A DNA stretch of 64,000 nt from Caproicibacterium lactatifermentans (GCF_013315815.1 NZ_CP046051.1:744001-808000), one strand, 5' to 3'. Shown: positions 26,363 through 34,651, counted from the stretch's first letter. Translations and numbers: made by a program. Notes: generated by a model not told the origin, from the sequence alone.

Positions 26363-27370
26363 ATGCAGACAATTTTAGTCACCGGCGGTGCTGGATTCAT
26401 CGGCAGTCATACTTGTGTAGAGCTGCTGGAAAACGGCTTTTCGATTGTTGTGATGGATAACTTCGCAAATTCCAGCATGGATGCGGTCAAAGCAATCAGT
26501 ACGATTACCGGGAAGCAGTTTCCGTTTTATCAGTGCGATATGCTGGATAAAGATGCTTTTGAAAAAGTATTTACAGAAAATAAAATTGATGCCGTTATCC
26601 ATTTCGCCGCTTTAAAGGCAGTGGGGGAGAGCGTGCAGAAGCCGCTGGAGTATTACACCAATAACTTGACAGGCACGCTGAACCTGCTGCAGCTGATGCA
26701 CAAGTACAGCGTAAAGAAGCTGGTTTTTAGTTCCTCCGCTACTGTGTACGGCAGTAAGAACACGGTACCTTTCAAGGAAGATATGCCGATTGGCGGCACG
26801 ACCAATCCTTATGGGACCACAAAAGTGATGACCGAGCAGATTTTGCAGGACATCTGTGTGGCAGACAAAGAAATGAAAGTAGCGCTGCTGCGCTATTTTA
26901 ACCCAATCGGTGCGCATCCCTCCGGTCTGATTGGTGAAAATCCAAACGGAATTCCAAACAATCTGATGCCGTATATCGCACAGGTGGCGGCGGGTGTCCT
27001 TCCGTGCCTGTCTGTGTATGGTGACGACTATGACACACCGGATGGGACCGGCGTGCGTGATTATATTCATGTGTGCGATTTGGCCCGCGGCCATATCTGT
27101 GCGCTGAAGAAGCTGGACTCTGTTTCTGGCTGTGAAATTTACAATCTTGGCACCGGCCATGGCAGCAGCGTGCTGGAAGTTGTCCATGCCTTTGAAAGAG
27201 CTTCCGGCAAAAAAGTAAACTATCAGATTGCACCGCGCCGTGCCGGCGATATTGCTACCTGCTACGCGGACGCTTCCAAGGCAAAGCGGGAGCTTGACTG
27301 GGAAGCAAAGTATACGCTGGATGATATGTGCCGCGATTCGTGGAACTTCATTCAGCACGTCAAAAAGTAA
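26363..27370 (+). CDS. galE: UDP-glucose 4-epimerase
   Basis: Interconverts UDP-galactose and UDP-glucose with bound NAD; 335 residues, standard for GalE. The NAD motif TGGAGFIGSH is at residues 7-16. The catalytic Ser lies in FSSSATVYGS and the Y-x-x-x-K pair at Y150/K154 (NPYGTTK). The substrate loop NPIGAHPSGLIGENPNGIPNNLMPY is typical. The start at 26363 has AAAGGATGG upstream; earlier codons overlap the promoter. Besides galactose use, it can supply UDP-galactose for the exopolysaccharide cluster later in the window (inference). Confidence 0.95.
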   Translation: MQTILVTGGAGFIGSHTCVELLENGFSIVVMDNFANSSMDAVKAISTITGKQFPFYQCDMLDKDAFEKVFTENKIDAVIHFAALKAVGESVQKPLEYYTNNLTGTLNLLQLMHKYSVKKLVFSSSATVYGSKNTVPFKEDMPIGGTTNPYGTTKVMTEQILQDICVADKEMKVALLRYFNPIGAHPSGLIGENPNGIPNNLMPYIAQVAAGVLPCLSVYGDDYDTPDGTGVRDYIHVCDLARGHICALKKLDSVSGCEIYNLGTGHGSSVLEVVHAFERASGKKVNYQIAPRRAGDIATCYADASKAKRELDWEAKYTLDDMCRDSWNFIQHVKK

Positions 27371-27385
27371 TCTTTACAGATATTC

Positions 27386-27431
27386 AAAGGGCACCGCTGT
27401 TCAGGAAAGCTGAACGACGGTGCCCTTTTTT
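27386..27431. terminator. bidirectional terminator galE / purine nucleoside phosphorylase
   Basis: AAAGGGCACCG and TGTTCAG arms pair with CTGAAC and CGGTGCCCTTTTTT arms. Confidence 0.85.
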
Positions 27432-27438
27432 AATGCAG

Positions 27439-28251
27439 TCAGAGTTTTGGCAGAATGGCACTGATAAGACGCTGTAGGTCATGACCGCGTGCGTCGGCGG
27501 TGCGGATAACCTCCTCACTGCTCAGCGGCTGGTCCAGTATGCCGGCGCCCATGTTGGTAATCAGGGAGAAACCGAGTACCTGCAGCCCGCAGTGGGCGGC
27601 GGCAATCGCTTCCGGTACTGTGGACATTCCAACGGCATCTGCACCCAGCGTACGGAACATACGAATTTCAGCGGGCGTTTCGTAGCTTGGGCCTGTTGCC
27701 GCCAAATAAACACCCTGTTGAAGGGAAATGCCGCATTCATCGGCGGCCTGCAATGCCAGCTTTCGCAGGGCCGGCGTGTACACATGGCTCAGATCCGGAA
27801 AGCGTGGGCCGGTTTCCTCGTCATTCGGTCCAATCAGCGGGTTCGTCCCCAGAAGGTTGATGTGGTCCGTCAAGAGCATGAGGTCACCGGGACGGTACGA
27901 CAGATTCACCCCGCCAGCGGCGTTGGTCAGAATCAGCACCTGTACCCCCAGCGCTTTCATCACACGTACTGGAAAGATGATGTCTTCCATGCGGTAACCC
28001 TCGTAGTAGTGCAGGCGGCCCTGCATACATACAACGGGGACGGTACCAATATGCCCCAGCAAAAGCTGACCAGCATGGCCCGGCGCGGTGGAAGGCACAA
28101 ATCCCGGCAGGTCCCGGTATGGCAGGACGCATGGCTGCTCTATCTGGTCGGCGAGGCCGCCCAGTCCGGAACCGAGCACAATGCCGACCTTTGGAATCAG
28201 GTCCGTTTTTTCCCGAATGGCTGCTACGGCAGCCACTGCTTTTTTCTCCAT
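27439..28251 (-). CDS. punA: purine nucleoside phosphorylase
   Basis: Cleaves inosine/guanosine with phosphate to base and ribose-1-phosphate; trimeric-type PNP, 270 residues. Landmarks: VGIVLGSGLGGLAD (phosphate loop), the VCMQGRLHYYEGY segment, LTNAAGGVNLSYRPGDLMLLTDHINL, GVYLAATGPSYETPAEIRM, and GADAVGMSTVPEAIAAAHCGL with the substrate-binding Met. The start at 28251 (MEKKAVAAV) is chosen because GGAGG precedes it. A promoter lies at 28286-28314. The monocistronic gene is convergent with galE. Confidence 0.93.
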   Translation of the reverse strand: MEKKAVAAVAAIREKTDLIPKVGIVLGSGLGGLADQIEQPCVLPYRDLPGFVPSTAPGHAGQLLLGHIGTVPVVCMQGRLHYYEGYRMEDIIFPVRVMKALGVQVLILTNAAGGVNLSYRPGDLMLLTDHINLLGTNPLIGPNDEETGPRFPDLSHVYTPALRKLALQAADECGISLQQGVYLAATGPSYETPAEIRMFRTLGADAVGMSTVPEAIAAAHCGLQVLGFSLITNMGAGILDQPLSSEEVIRTADARGHDLQRLISAILPKL

Positions 28252-28285
28252 TTTCTTTGCCTCCAGTCTAAAAATCAACTCATTT

Positions 28286-28314
28286 AGTATAAAAGACTTT
28301 ATCGTGGGATGCAA
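28286..28314 (-). promoter_or_regulatory. punA promoter
   Basis: Minus strand: TTGCAT (28309-28314), 17-bp spacer, TATACT (28286-28291). Confidence 0.65.
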
Positions 28315-28632
28315 GCTGACAGGCTGTTTTTAATTTATGCAAAAAAGTGTTACAAACCATTCACAACTCATTCAAGTATCAGTCACAACCTGCCGGTATA
28401 CTGAATCTTGTTCGAAGGGCACAAAGCCGACCCGCAGTATGCCGGCTGCGGGGTGTCCGGGGAACTTTCAGTTTGTTTTCATAAAAGATTTCTCCTCTCT
28501 CTTACAGTATGGCGCGGGCCCAGTCAGGGACCCGCGCCATTACTGCGTTTCGAGGATTTTTGCATTTTGACTACCTTGTAAATTTTTATTTTATTTTAAT
28601 TTTATTATTGCAGGGAAATTTCTAAAAATAGT
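28315..28632. other. gene-free stretch with two strong hairpins
   Basis: No convincing reading frame on either strand. CCCGCAG (28431-28437) pairs with CTGCGGG (28446-28452), and ATGGCGCGGG (28509-28518) pairs perfectly with CCCGCGCCAT (28531-28540). Neither has a T run, so they are not ordinary terminators. The last 100 bases are very AT-rich. Confidence 0.5.
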
Positions 28633-28679
28633 TAAAAAATGCCCCGCAGCAGTCTATAAAGAACCGCCGCAGGGCATTC
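28633..28679 (-). terminator. terminator of the holin/endolysin cassette
   Basis: Minus strand: AATGCCC and GC-rich arm pair with GGGGCATT, then TTTTTT. Confidence 0.8.
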
Positions 28680-28683
28680 TGGC

Positions 28684-28947
28684 TCATTTGGAAAGATGTG
28701 CTTCGTCTGTTTCGGTTTTGGAGCAGCTGTCGCACAAGCCGCCGGTTGTCGGGTCATTGACGACACCCAAAACGGCCAGCACTGCAAACAAAGCGTCAAT
28801 AACTGCCAGCAGCTGTGTGTCCAGTGTTCCCAAATCCAGATGTACGCCAAACAGAGCGGATGCTGTCTGCACCAAAAGCAGCAGAGCGGGAATGATAGTA
28901 ATCCAAAACGCTTTGTTGCGGATACGGACTTTCCAGTTAAGTTTCAT
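28684..28947 (-). CDS. phage holin (phi-LC3 / Phage_holin_1 type)
   Basis: Small membrane protein of 87 residues that would form pores to let the endolysin reach the wall. MKLNWKVRIRNKAFWITIIPALLLLVQ, then the VHLDLGTLDTQLLAVIDALFAVLAVLGVV second helix and the NDPTTGGLCDS motif match the phi-LC3 holin pattern closely. Two TM helices are present (about 13-33 and 44-63). GGAGATG lies upstream. It overlaps the preceding coiled-coil gene by 11 bases and is last in a three-gene lysis unit. Confidence 0.88.
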   Translation of the reverse strand: MKLNWKVRIRNKAFWITIIPALLLLVQTASALFGVHLDLGTLDTQLLAVIDALFAVLAVLGVVNDPTTGGLCDSCSKTETDEAHLSK

Positions 28948-29179
28948 TTTTTATCATCTCCAGTTCTTCATGGACTTCATCAATACGGTGATGGGCAGAT
29001 TTTGTGGAATCTTCCACTTTTGCAACCCGCTCGACCAAAAGATTATGCTGTTCCACTTCGTTTTCCAGTTTTTTTAAGCGGAAATTTACCATTTGATTTG
29101 CTTTTTGAATGCCTGCACAGCTGCCCACAGCGGTTCCAGCAAAGGCAATCAGTGCGACAATTACATCCGTTGGAAGCAT
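28937..29179 (-). CDS. small phage-type membrane/coiled-coil protein (holin-associated)
   Basis: 80 residues: one N-terminal TM helix (about 5-24, VIVALIAFAGTAVGSCAGI) followed by a charged helix with heptad-like spacing (NFRLKKLENEVEQHNLLVERVAKVED). This organisation is that of hemolysin XhlA-like and related proteins encoded beside holins in Firmicute phages. AGGTGATAGGA precedes the ATG. It sits between the lysozyme gene (7 bases away) and the holin gene (overlapping), which supports a lysis role. Confidence 0.7.
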   Translation of the reverse strand: MLPTDVIVALIAFAGTAVGSCAGIQKANQMVNFRLKKLENEVEQHNLLVERVAKVEDSTKSAHHRIDEVHEELEMIKNET

Positions 29180-29185
29180 TTCCTA

Positions 29186-30262
29186 TCACCTGCACAGTGC
29201 TGCGAAGGTGTTTTTGCCAGCTAGCCCATCAGCAGATAGGCCCGCGCTGCGCTGAAAGCTGCGGATGGCGAACTCTGTGTGTTCTCCAAAAATGCCGTCA
29301 ATATCTTGGCAGTTCCGTCCGTGTGCCAGTAGGGCGGCCTGCAGGGACAAGACGCTTTCGTTGTTGTTGCCGTGCCGCAGGGTATGGACAGCTGCCGCTG
29401 TTTTTGGTCCCCAAATGCCATCCACGGTAAGTCCCGCGCCATAGGCTTGATTACAGCCGCGCTGAACACTCATAATCAGTGCTCTACGGGTTGCCGGACC
29501 GTAAACGCCGTCCACCGTTAGGCCAGCACCGCGGGCATTGTACCATGCCTGCGCTTGCCGCACCAAAGAGTTGCCGGTGGTCTGGGTCAGAGCAGCCGCG
29601 GTATCAGCGCTTTTTGTCCAGCCATTTAGACCCTTACGACGTACTAGCTGCGGATAATCTATGTAGGCCACGTCCGTATCGCAGCCGCATGTGCCGATGT
29701 TGGCGCCGGGGCAGCTGCCGCCGGTTTCCGGAAAATTGTTTTGCCAAATGCCGCAGGGCTTGTCCGGCTTATTGACACCTGGTCGTGCATACCAGAAAAC
29801 GTAATTTTCCAATTCATTTGGGTAAATCCTTGTTTCGTACCAGTCCTCATTGACATAATAACCCGGCAGATAGTTCTTCTGCCGGAGGCCGCTGCATACG
29901 TTTTTTGTAATATCCGTCAGCATGCGGCGGCTGGGCATGCCGTGCCGTTTCCGGTAACCGTCTGCGTCTTCCATATCGAGAATAACGGGGTACAGCGGTT
30001 TCTTGTCATGCAGCAACCGCAATAGGTGTGCCAGCTCGCTTTCCGCACTGCTGAACGTCAGTGCATAGCTGTACAGGTATGCACCCCACGGGATACCCAG
30101 CCGGTCACATTCGACGACATTGCGTGCAAATTGGGTGTCGTCCTGGTCTGTGCGGTCACTGCCGTAGCCCGCACGCAGCATGGCAAACTGAATGCCAGCA
30201 GCCTTTGCCTTTGCCCAGTCAACGGTGCCATTGTGAGAACTGACATCAATGCCATTTTTCAT
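29186..30262 (-). CDS. GH25 lysozyme endolysin with peptidoglycan-binding repeats
   Basis: 358 residues. The GH25 (Chalaropsis-type) muramidase domain begins KNGIDVSSHNGTVDWAKAK and contains the catalytic acidic pair region LDMEDADGYR; it runs to about residue 195. The C-terminal half holds peptidoglycan-binding repeats: AGLTVDGVYGPATRRAL, AGLTVDGIWGPKTAAAV, DIDGIFGEHTEFAIRSFQ and GLSADGLAGKNTFAAL. There is no signal peptide, as expected for a holin-dependent phage endolysin. The start at 30262 has GAGGAGG upstream. No capsid, tail, integrase or packaging genes are nearby. Confidence 0.9.
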   Translation of the reverse strand: MKNGIDVSSHNGTVDWAKAKAAGIQFAMLRAGYGSDRTDQDDTQFARNVVECDRLGIPWGAYLYSYALTFSSAESELAHLLRLLHDKKPLYPVILDMEDADGYRKRHGMPSRRMLTDITKNVCSGLRQKNYLPGYYVNEDWYETRIYPNELENYVFWYARPGVNKPDKPCGIWQNNFPETGGSCPGANIGTCGCDTDVAYIDYPQLVRRKGLNGWTKSADTAAALTQTTGNSLVRQAQAWYNARGAGLTVDGVYGPATRRALIMSVQRGCNQAYGAGLTVDGIWGPKTAAAVHTLRHGNNNESVLSLQAALLAHGRNCQDIDGIFGEHTEFAIRSFQRSAGLSADGLAGKNTFAALCR

Positions 30263-30550
30263 AAAAATCCTCCTCTGTTTGGCTGCTGCCACAGGCAGGA
30301 CAGCCTGCTAATATGTGGTATGCCACGGTTTTGCAGAGCTGCCTGCCGCCGCTGCCGAAGAAGTGAGAAAAACACTTCTCTGCTATTCCTGAAAAACGGA
30401 TGTGCAAATTCGCTGTTTTAGGCGAATCTTTAAAAATTTTTTCAAAACAGCCTGCCACTTTCGCTTCTTCTTCATAATATAAAAGGGTATAGAAACCTTT
30501 TTCTGAACGATATGGCAGATTTTCGATACCTGAAAATTTAGGGGTTCCCA
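30263..30550. other. intergenic region upstream of the lysis cassette
   Basis: No convincing gene. A 101-codon minus-strand frame overlaps the lysozyme start but lacks a ribosome binding site and looks non-coding. AT-rich TATATTATG-like sequence on the minus strand near 30475 could hold the cassette promoter, but no clear -35 was found. Confidence 0.4.
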
Positions 30551-30579
30551 TTTACAAGGAGAAAAAGGCGTATTATAAT
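30551..30579 (+). promoter_or_regulatory. promoter of the CrtO-like gene
   Basis: TTTACA (30551-30556), 17-bp spacer, TATAAT (30574-30579). Confidence 0.7.
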
Positions 30580-30641
30580 ATTATTTATTAAGAGGACCAT
30601 GTCTTTTAATAGTGGATTATAGCGGAAGGAGGGAGAAACAG

Positions 30642-31145
30642 ATGCTTCAGTCAATGAATTATTTAACTATGCTGGTGACCAATGTGCTGGTAATAGCAGT
30701 TTGGCACGGGACTACTTTGTTAATGTCTACACATTTGCCAAATTCCTATTTTCAGCCGACCTCCGCACAGTTCCAACCATGGAAGTGGGAAAAGGGAGGC
30801 CGCTGGTATCGGGACCACCTGCATATTAACGACTGGAAGGACCGTGTTCCACAGTTTATCAGCCAGGGTGGCTTTTCCAAACGGCACCTGACCAATCTTT
30901 CTCCGGAATATTTAGGCACCTTTATTGTGGAGACCTGCCGGGGTGAGTGGACACATACATGGAACCTTGGGTGTGTGTTTGTCGTTTTGCTGATGAATCA
31001 ATCGATAGTGGGAATTACTTTTTCAATTTTGATTTTTATGGGGAACGGTCCGTGTGCGGTCATTCAGCGCTATAATCGTTTTCGTTTAGTAGCTTTGCGT
31101 GATCGTCTGCAGCGTGAAACTGCGCGTATTCCCGCTGCCACATGA
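30642..31145 (+). CDS. CrtO-like membrane protein (glycosyl-4,4'-diaponeurosporenoate acyltransferase family)
   Basis: 167-residue protein with a TM helix near the N-terminus and two near residues 108-145. The central soluble motif FQPWKWEKGGRWYRDHLHINDWKDRVPQFISQGGFSKR and the later YLGTFIVETCRGEWTH match the CrtO family, named after the staphyloxanthin acyltransferase. No carotenoid genes (crtM, crtN, crtP, crtQ) are in the window, so the staphyloxanthin function should not be assumed. The start at 30642 has GAAGGAGGGAG upstream. A terminator-like hairpin separates it from the next gene. Confidence 0.75.
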   Translation: MLQSMNYLTMLVTNVLVIAVWHGTTLLMSTHLPNSYFQPTSAQFQPWKWEKGGRWYRDHLHINDWKDRVPQFISQGGFSKRHLTNLSPEYLGTFIVETCRGEWTHTWNLGCVFVVLLMNQSIVGITFSILIFMGNGPCAVIQRYNRFRLVALRDRLQRETARIPAAT

Positions 31146-31157
31146 AAATGATAAAAT

Positions 31158-31196
31158 AAAAGGCCGCAGACAACAGGATGTGTCTGCGTCCTTTTT
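31158..31196 (+). terminator. terminator between the CrtO-like gene and the surface protein gene
   Basis: AAAAGG-CGCAGACA (31158-31172) pairs with TGTCTGCG-CCTTTTT (31181-31196). It ends just before the next ribosome binding site, so partial read-through is likely. Confidence 0.7.
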
Positions 31197-31212
31197 GGGG
31201 GAGCAATGCTCT

Positions 31213-32532
31213 ATGAAACGGAAAAAGCATGGACGATGGAAATGGGTTCTATTGGCTGCGACAGCCGCAGCAGTGGTATGCTGTATTTCGGTTTATGCCA
31301 ATCTGCGCAGTGGGGACGGCCCGTCTTTCCAGCTACAGACCAGTTCTGCATGGTGCCGTTCAGGCGATAAAGTGCAGGTACAGTTATCTGCTTCTCCCGG
31401 ACGCACGGCACCGGGTGCTTTTCGGGCACTTCTGCAGTATGATTCTGATGCGTTTGAGTACTGTTCCAAGGAAGGTGCACCGCAGACCTACGGAGCAGAT
31501 ATTTATGTATGGCAGTCCAATCCTCTGGTAACGGTCTATACCTGCAATACACAGCAGAGTGCAGCGCCCCAGCTTGCCGGAAATGTAATCACCTATACAT
31601 TTCGGGTGCGGCAGGGTACATCTGCCGGCCGCTATTCATTTCGGCTGTCCACGGACGAAATCTGTGACTTTGCGGGCAAGTCCCTGCCGCCATGCGCACA
31701 GACGGAAACATCTGTTTCTGTGACAAGTGCGGAAAGTTCGGCGTCGTCCGCCGTGTCATCAAACATATCGTCTGCCAGTTCCAGTCTGCCTTCTTCTGCT
31801 TCCGTTATACAGCAGCCGCATTTGTCAGCGCTGGAGCTGGAAGACCATACATTAGGGCAGCTGCGGCCGACTTTTCAACCGGACATCACCTTTTATCAGG
31901 TAACGGTGCCGCAGAGCTGTACGGACCTGTGGCTGCGTACCCAGCAGTCGGCCGGCACAGCGGTCAGCGCTGACCGGCATTCCCTGAAAGCGGCCGGTTC
32001 CGACACTGTTATACAGGTGACTGCGCAAACGGCGGGCAGCCATACTAAAACCGTTTACACCATTTTGGTGCACCGGTCACATGATGCTTCTTCGGCCGGA
32101 ACGGTGGGAGCACAGACAAAGAAAAGAAAAACGGAGCGGGCACCATCAGCTGTATCTTCCAAAAAGGAAAAGCGGACTTCTTCTGCTTCCAAACAAACAA
32201 CGCATAAAAAGAAGACGTCCGCCTCTTCGTCCAAAGTTTCCAAGAAAACAAAACGTTCATCCTCTTCTGCGGCGTCTGATACGGAGGCATATGCGCCTTC
32301 CGGCATTTCGCAGAAGCCCGGTGCTCAGCAGACAGGCGGGCTGCAGGCCCGGCACTCTGACGGCTTCAGCGGCTTTCAGACGGGTGTTTTGGTGACATTG
32401 CTCATTGCCTGCGCCGCCACGGCAGTCGTCTTGGTGGTGCGCGCTGTTTGCCGAAAGCGAAAAGCGGAGGGTAAAGCGGAGCAAGAAGCTAATGATACCA
32501 ACAAAACCGGACCGGACGAACAAGGAAAATAA
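31213..32532 (+). CDS. membrane-anchored surface protein with cohesin-like and cadherin-like domains
   Basis: 439 residues. An N-terminal signal/anchor (about 10-30) is followed by a beta-sandwich resembling cohesin or bacterial Ig-type domains (VQVQLSASPGRT... FRALLQYDSDAFEY... ITYTFRVRQGTSAGRYSF; about 40-165). After a Ser-rich linker comes a cadherin-like beta-sandwich (LSALELEDHTLGQLRPTFQP... TVIQVTAQTAGSHTKTVYTILVHR; about 210-292). A long Ser/Lys-rich stalk leads to a C-terminal TM helix near 398-418 and a charged tail. No LPxTG motif is visible. The ribosome site is GGGGGAG. Likely displayed on the cell surface; partner unknown. Confidence 0.7.
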   Translation: MKRKKHGRWKWVLLAATAAAVVCCISVYANLRSGDGPSFQLQTSSAWCRSGDKVQVQLSASPGRTAPGAFRALLQYDSDAFEYCSKEGAPQTYGADIYVWQSNPLVTVYTCNTQQSAAPQLAGNVITYTFRVRQGTSAGRYSFRLSTDEICDFAGKSLPPCAQTETSVSVTSAESSASSAVSSNISSASSSLPSSASVIQQPHLSALELEDHTLGQLRPTFQPDITFYQVTVPQSCTDLWLRTQQSAGTAVSADRHSLKAAGSDTVIQVTAQTAGSHTKTVYTILVHRSHDASSAGTVGAQTKKRKTERAPSAVSSKKEKRTSSASKQTTHKKKTSASSSKVSKKTKRSSSSAASDTEAYAPSGISQKPGAQQTGGLQARHSDGFSGFQTGVLVTLLIACAATAVVLVVRAVCRKRKAEGKAEQEANDTNKTGPDEQGK

Positions 32533-32540
32533 CAGCAATA

Positions 32541-32590
32541 AAAAGGGCAGACTGCTGCCACAATGCGCAGCAGCAGTCTGCTCTTTCTTT
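32541..32590. terminator. bidirectional terminator
   Basis: AAAGGGCAGACTGCTGC pairs with GCAGCAGTCTGCTCTTT; serves both converging genes. Confidence 0.85.
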
Positions 32591-32603
32591 GTTATGTGTT
32601 TAT

Positions 32604-33716
32604 TTAGTTGCGATGCTTTCGGCGGAGAATACAGGCGGCGACACCGGTAACAGCCGCTGTTTTAATGAGGATAGAAAGCATTTGCTCGGGGGTAGCCGGT
32701 GTCTTGTCCAGAAATAGGTCCCGCGCCGGGTGGGAAGGACCATGGCCGAATAGGTCAAGGTAGGATACCAGCTTTGTTTCATAATGGCGTGGGTTTGCTT
32801 CGTGCAGTGTAAACATACGCACGGCATGGTTGGCCCCCGGACCGTATGTGTTAAAGCCACAGCAGGGGGTATAGCCGGCATCTATGCCGTGCAGAGCACC
32901 CCAGAAGGAATTGCGGTGGTCATGTCCCACGAACAGTCCCAAAACATCTCCCTTTTCTGTCAGGGCGTTCAGTTCTCCAGAGTTAAATTCCGGCACACAG
33001 GGCGGTTCTCCCAGTTCACCGCTGTACACTTTGCTCTGGTCCAGAATATAGCGGTGGCCGCGGCGGCTGCCGAATGCCTGAATGGCATGCGGCGTGCCTT
33101 TTGGTACTTCCTGCAGAAATTCATAAAATTCCGGTACTGGAATATGCTGAAACACCAAAGAGGGAAGGCAGTTTCCCCCGTTTTTTAAGGCAAGGCGGTC
33201 TCGTTTTTCCCGGTACCAGTCCAGCTGCTTTGGCAGCACGGGGGCAAAACGGTTCGCGTTGCTGTCAATCAAGTATACGGCAAAGGCAGGCCTGCCATTT
33301 TGTCCGGAGATGGTTACGCAGCTGGTGCCGCAGTCCTCCGGGTTTTCTATTGGATTGATACATTCCGGATACTGTAAATAATAGTACATTTGCTGCTGCT
33401 TGGAAAGGCCGGCTTCCGTGTCGTGATTGCCGAATGTAACCAAAAACGGAATGTGGTGCTTTATAATGGGTTCCATCACTTTATGCAGGGTGGCAGCGGC
33501 TTTTCCTTCGCTGCCCGGCATATGAAAATAGACACTGTAGCCTTTCAGCTGGTCGCCGGTCAGGACAATGAGATCCGGATTTTCCCGGTCCAGCGCAGTG
33601 TCCAAAAATTCCAATGTATCCTCACATACCATAGGACTTTCCTGTATATCGGCAATCTGCATAATGCGGAATGTTCCATCTTCATGAAAGCAAAGCGGTA
33701 CGTCTTTTCTGCTCAT
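32604..33716 (-). CDS. metallophosphoesterase (calcineurin-like) with C-terminal membrane helix
   Basis: 370-residue phosphoesterase of the DCR2/purple-acid-like group. Metal-binding blocks are in order: FRIMQIADIQE (D-x-Q/H variant), LIVLTGDQL (GD), VTFGNHDTEA (GNHD), LVFQHIPVPEF (H) and LFVGHDHRNSF (GHDH). The tail MLSILIKTAAVTGVAACILRRKHRN forms a C-terminal TM segment (about 345-362) with a basic end, so it is probably membrane-tethered. There is no N-terminal signal, which suggests a cytoplasmic face. AAGAGGA precedes the ATG. The substrate is unknown. Confidence 0.85.
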   Translation of the reverse strand: MSRKDVPLCFHEDGTFRIMQIADIQESPMVCEDTLEFLDTALDRENPDLIVLTGDQLKGYSVYFHMPGSEGKAAATLHKVMEPIIKHHIPFLVTFGNHDTEAGLSKQQQMYYYLQYPECINPIENPEDCGTSCVTISGQNGRPAFAVYLIDSNANRFAPVLPKQLDWYREKRDRLALKNGGNCLPSLVFQHIPVPEFYEFLQEVPKGTPHAIQAFGSRRGHRYILDQSKVYSGELGEPPCVPEFNSGELNALTEKGDVLGLFVGHDHRNSFWGALHGIDAGYTPCCGFNTYGPGANHAVRMFTLHEANPRHYETKLVSYLDLFGHGPSHPARDLFLDKTPATPEQMLSILIKTAAVTGVAACILRRKHRN

Positions 33717-33940
33717 ATAAGCATTTCCTCTTTTCCTTCTTGTCCTCTAAAGCACTGAAATTTTGCGGGAAACCTGTACATATATACTATGCCATAAATG
33801 GCGGCCTCCTGCAAGCCCTGCGGCGGCTAAAAACCGCAGCATCTTTTGTGGAAAACAGGGGAAAGCGTTCCTTTGTTTTTTCTTTCGGAAGATTTGTGCT
33901 ATAATAACGGCAGCAAATATTGCAGAGAGGGGTATGCCGT

Positions 33941-34651
33941 ATGGAGAAGCCGGAGGAAAAGAAGGCATTTGGTTCTGCCTTTGGAACGGTATGGCGTTTT
34001 GAAAGCCGACAGTCCGTTTTGCTGCCGCGGCAGCAGCCGGAACGTATGGAAAAGCAGCTTGCTGTCTTTTTTCCAGGCACTGGATACAGCTGTGACCAGC
34101 CGCTGCTTTACTACGCCCGTCGGGCAGCGGAGCAGGCCGGCTGTGACGTTTTGCCGCTGACTTATCAGGTTGTGCTGGACCGGAACTGCCGGAATATGAC
34201 ACAGGAAATTCAGCACTGCCTTTCACAGGCACTTCATGCGGCGGGTGAAGCGCTGCGGGCTGTTTTCCGCCGTCAGCCATACCGGGAACTTTTCTTTTTC
34301 AGCAAAAGTTTCGGCACAGTGGTGGCCGGCGGACTGGAACGCCGGCTGACCGGGAAAAAGGTTCATCAATTTTTCCTGACGCCGTTGGAAGCAACACTGC
34401 CCTATATGCAGGCACATCCCTGTTTTGCCGCTTCCGGTACGGCGGATTCATGGGTAACCACGGAAATACAGCAAAAAATGCAGCATACAGCGAGCGTACA
34501 GATGTACCTGTTCCCTGGTGCAAACCATTCGCTGGAGATACCCGGCAATGTAGCGGCCAGTGTGCAGAATATGCAGCTTCTGCTGGAAGCATATACTGCA
34601 TTTTTATGTGGAAATCATCGGAATAACAGAAAGGATACAGGAAATATATGA
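33941..34651 (+). CDS. alpha/beta-hydrolase-like protein
   Basis: 236 residues, soluble. An early strand-loop LAVFFPGTGYSCDQPLLYYA resembles the oxyanion segment of alpha/beta hydrolases. The nucleophile elbow is probably LFFFSKSFGTVVAGGL (about 121-136; S-x-S-x-G instead of the classic G-x-S-x-G), and the late FPGANHSLEI supplies the catalytic His (about 198-207). GAGAGGGG lies upstream of the ATG, with a TATAAT at 33900-33905. Its stop overlaps the next ATG (ATGA), so it is translated together with the dehydratase-like gene. Substrate unknown. Confidence 0.7.
   Translation: MEKPEEKKAFGSAFGTVWRFESRQSVLLPRQQPERMEKQLAVFFPGTGYSCDQPLLYYARRAAEQAGCDVLPLTYQVVLDRNCRNMTQEIQHCLSQALHAAGEALRAVFRRQPYRELFFFSKSFGTVVAGGLERRLTGKKVHQFFLTPLEATLPYMQAHPCFAASGTADSWVTTEIQQKMQHTASVQMYLFPGANHSLEIPGNVAASVQNMQLLLEAYTAFLCGNHRNNRKDTGNI

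Noticed and set aside
28337..28570. 77-codon + strand frame before the holin gene
   Set aside because: No ribosome site, crosses two strong hairpins, and its composition is not protein-like.
30246..30551. 101-codon minus-strand frame upstream of the lysozyme
   Set aside because: Overlaps the lysozyme start, has no ribosome site and low-quality protein composition.
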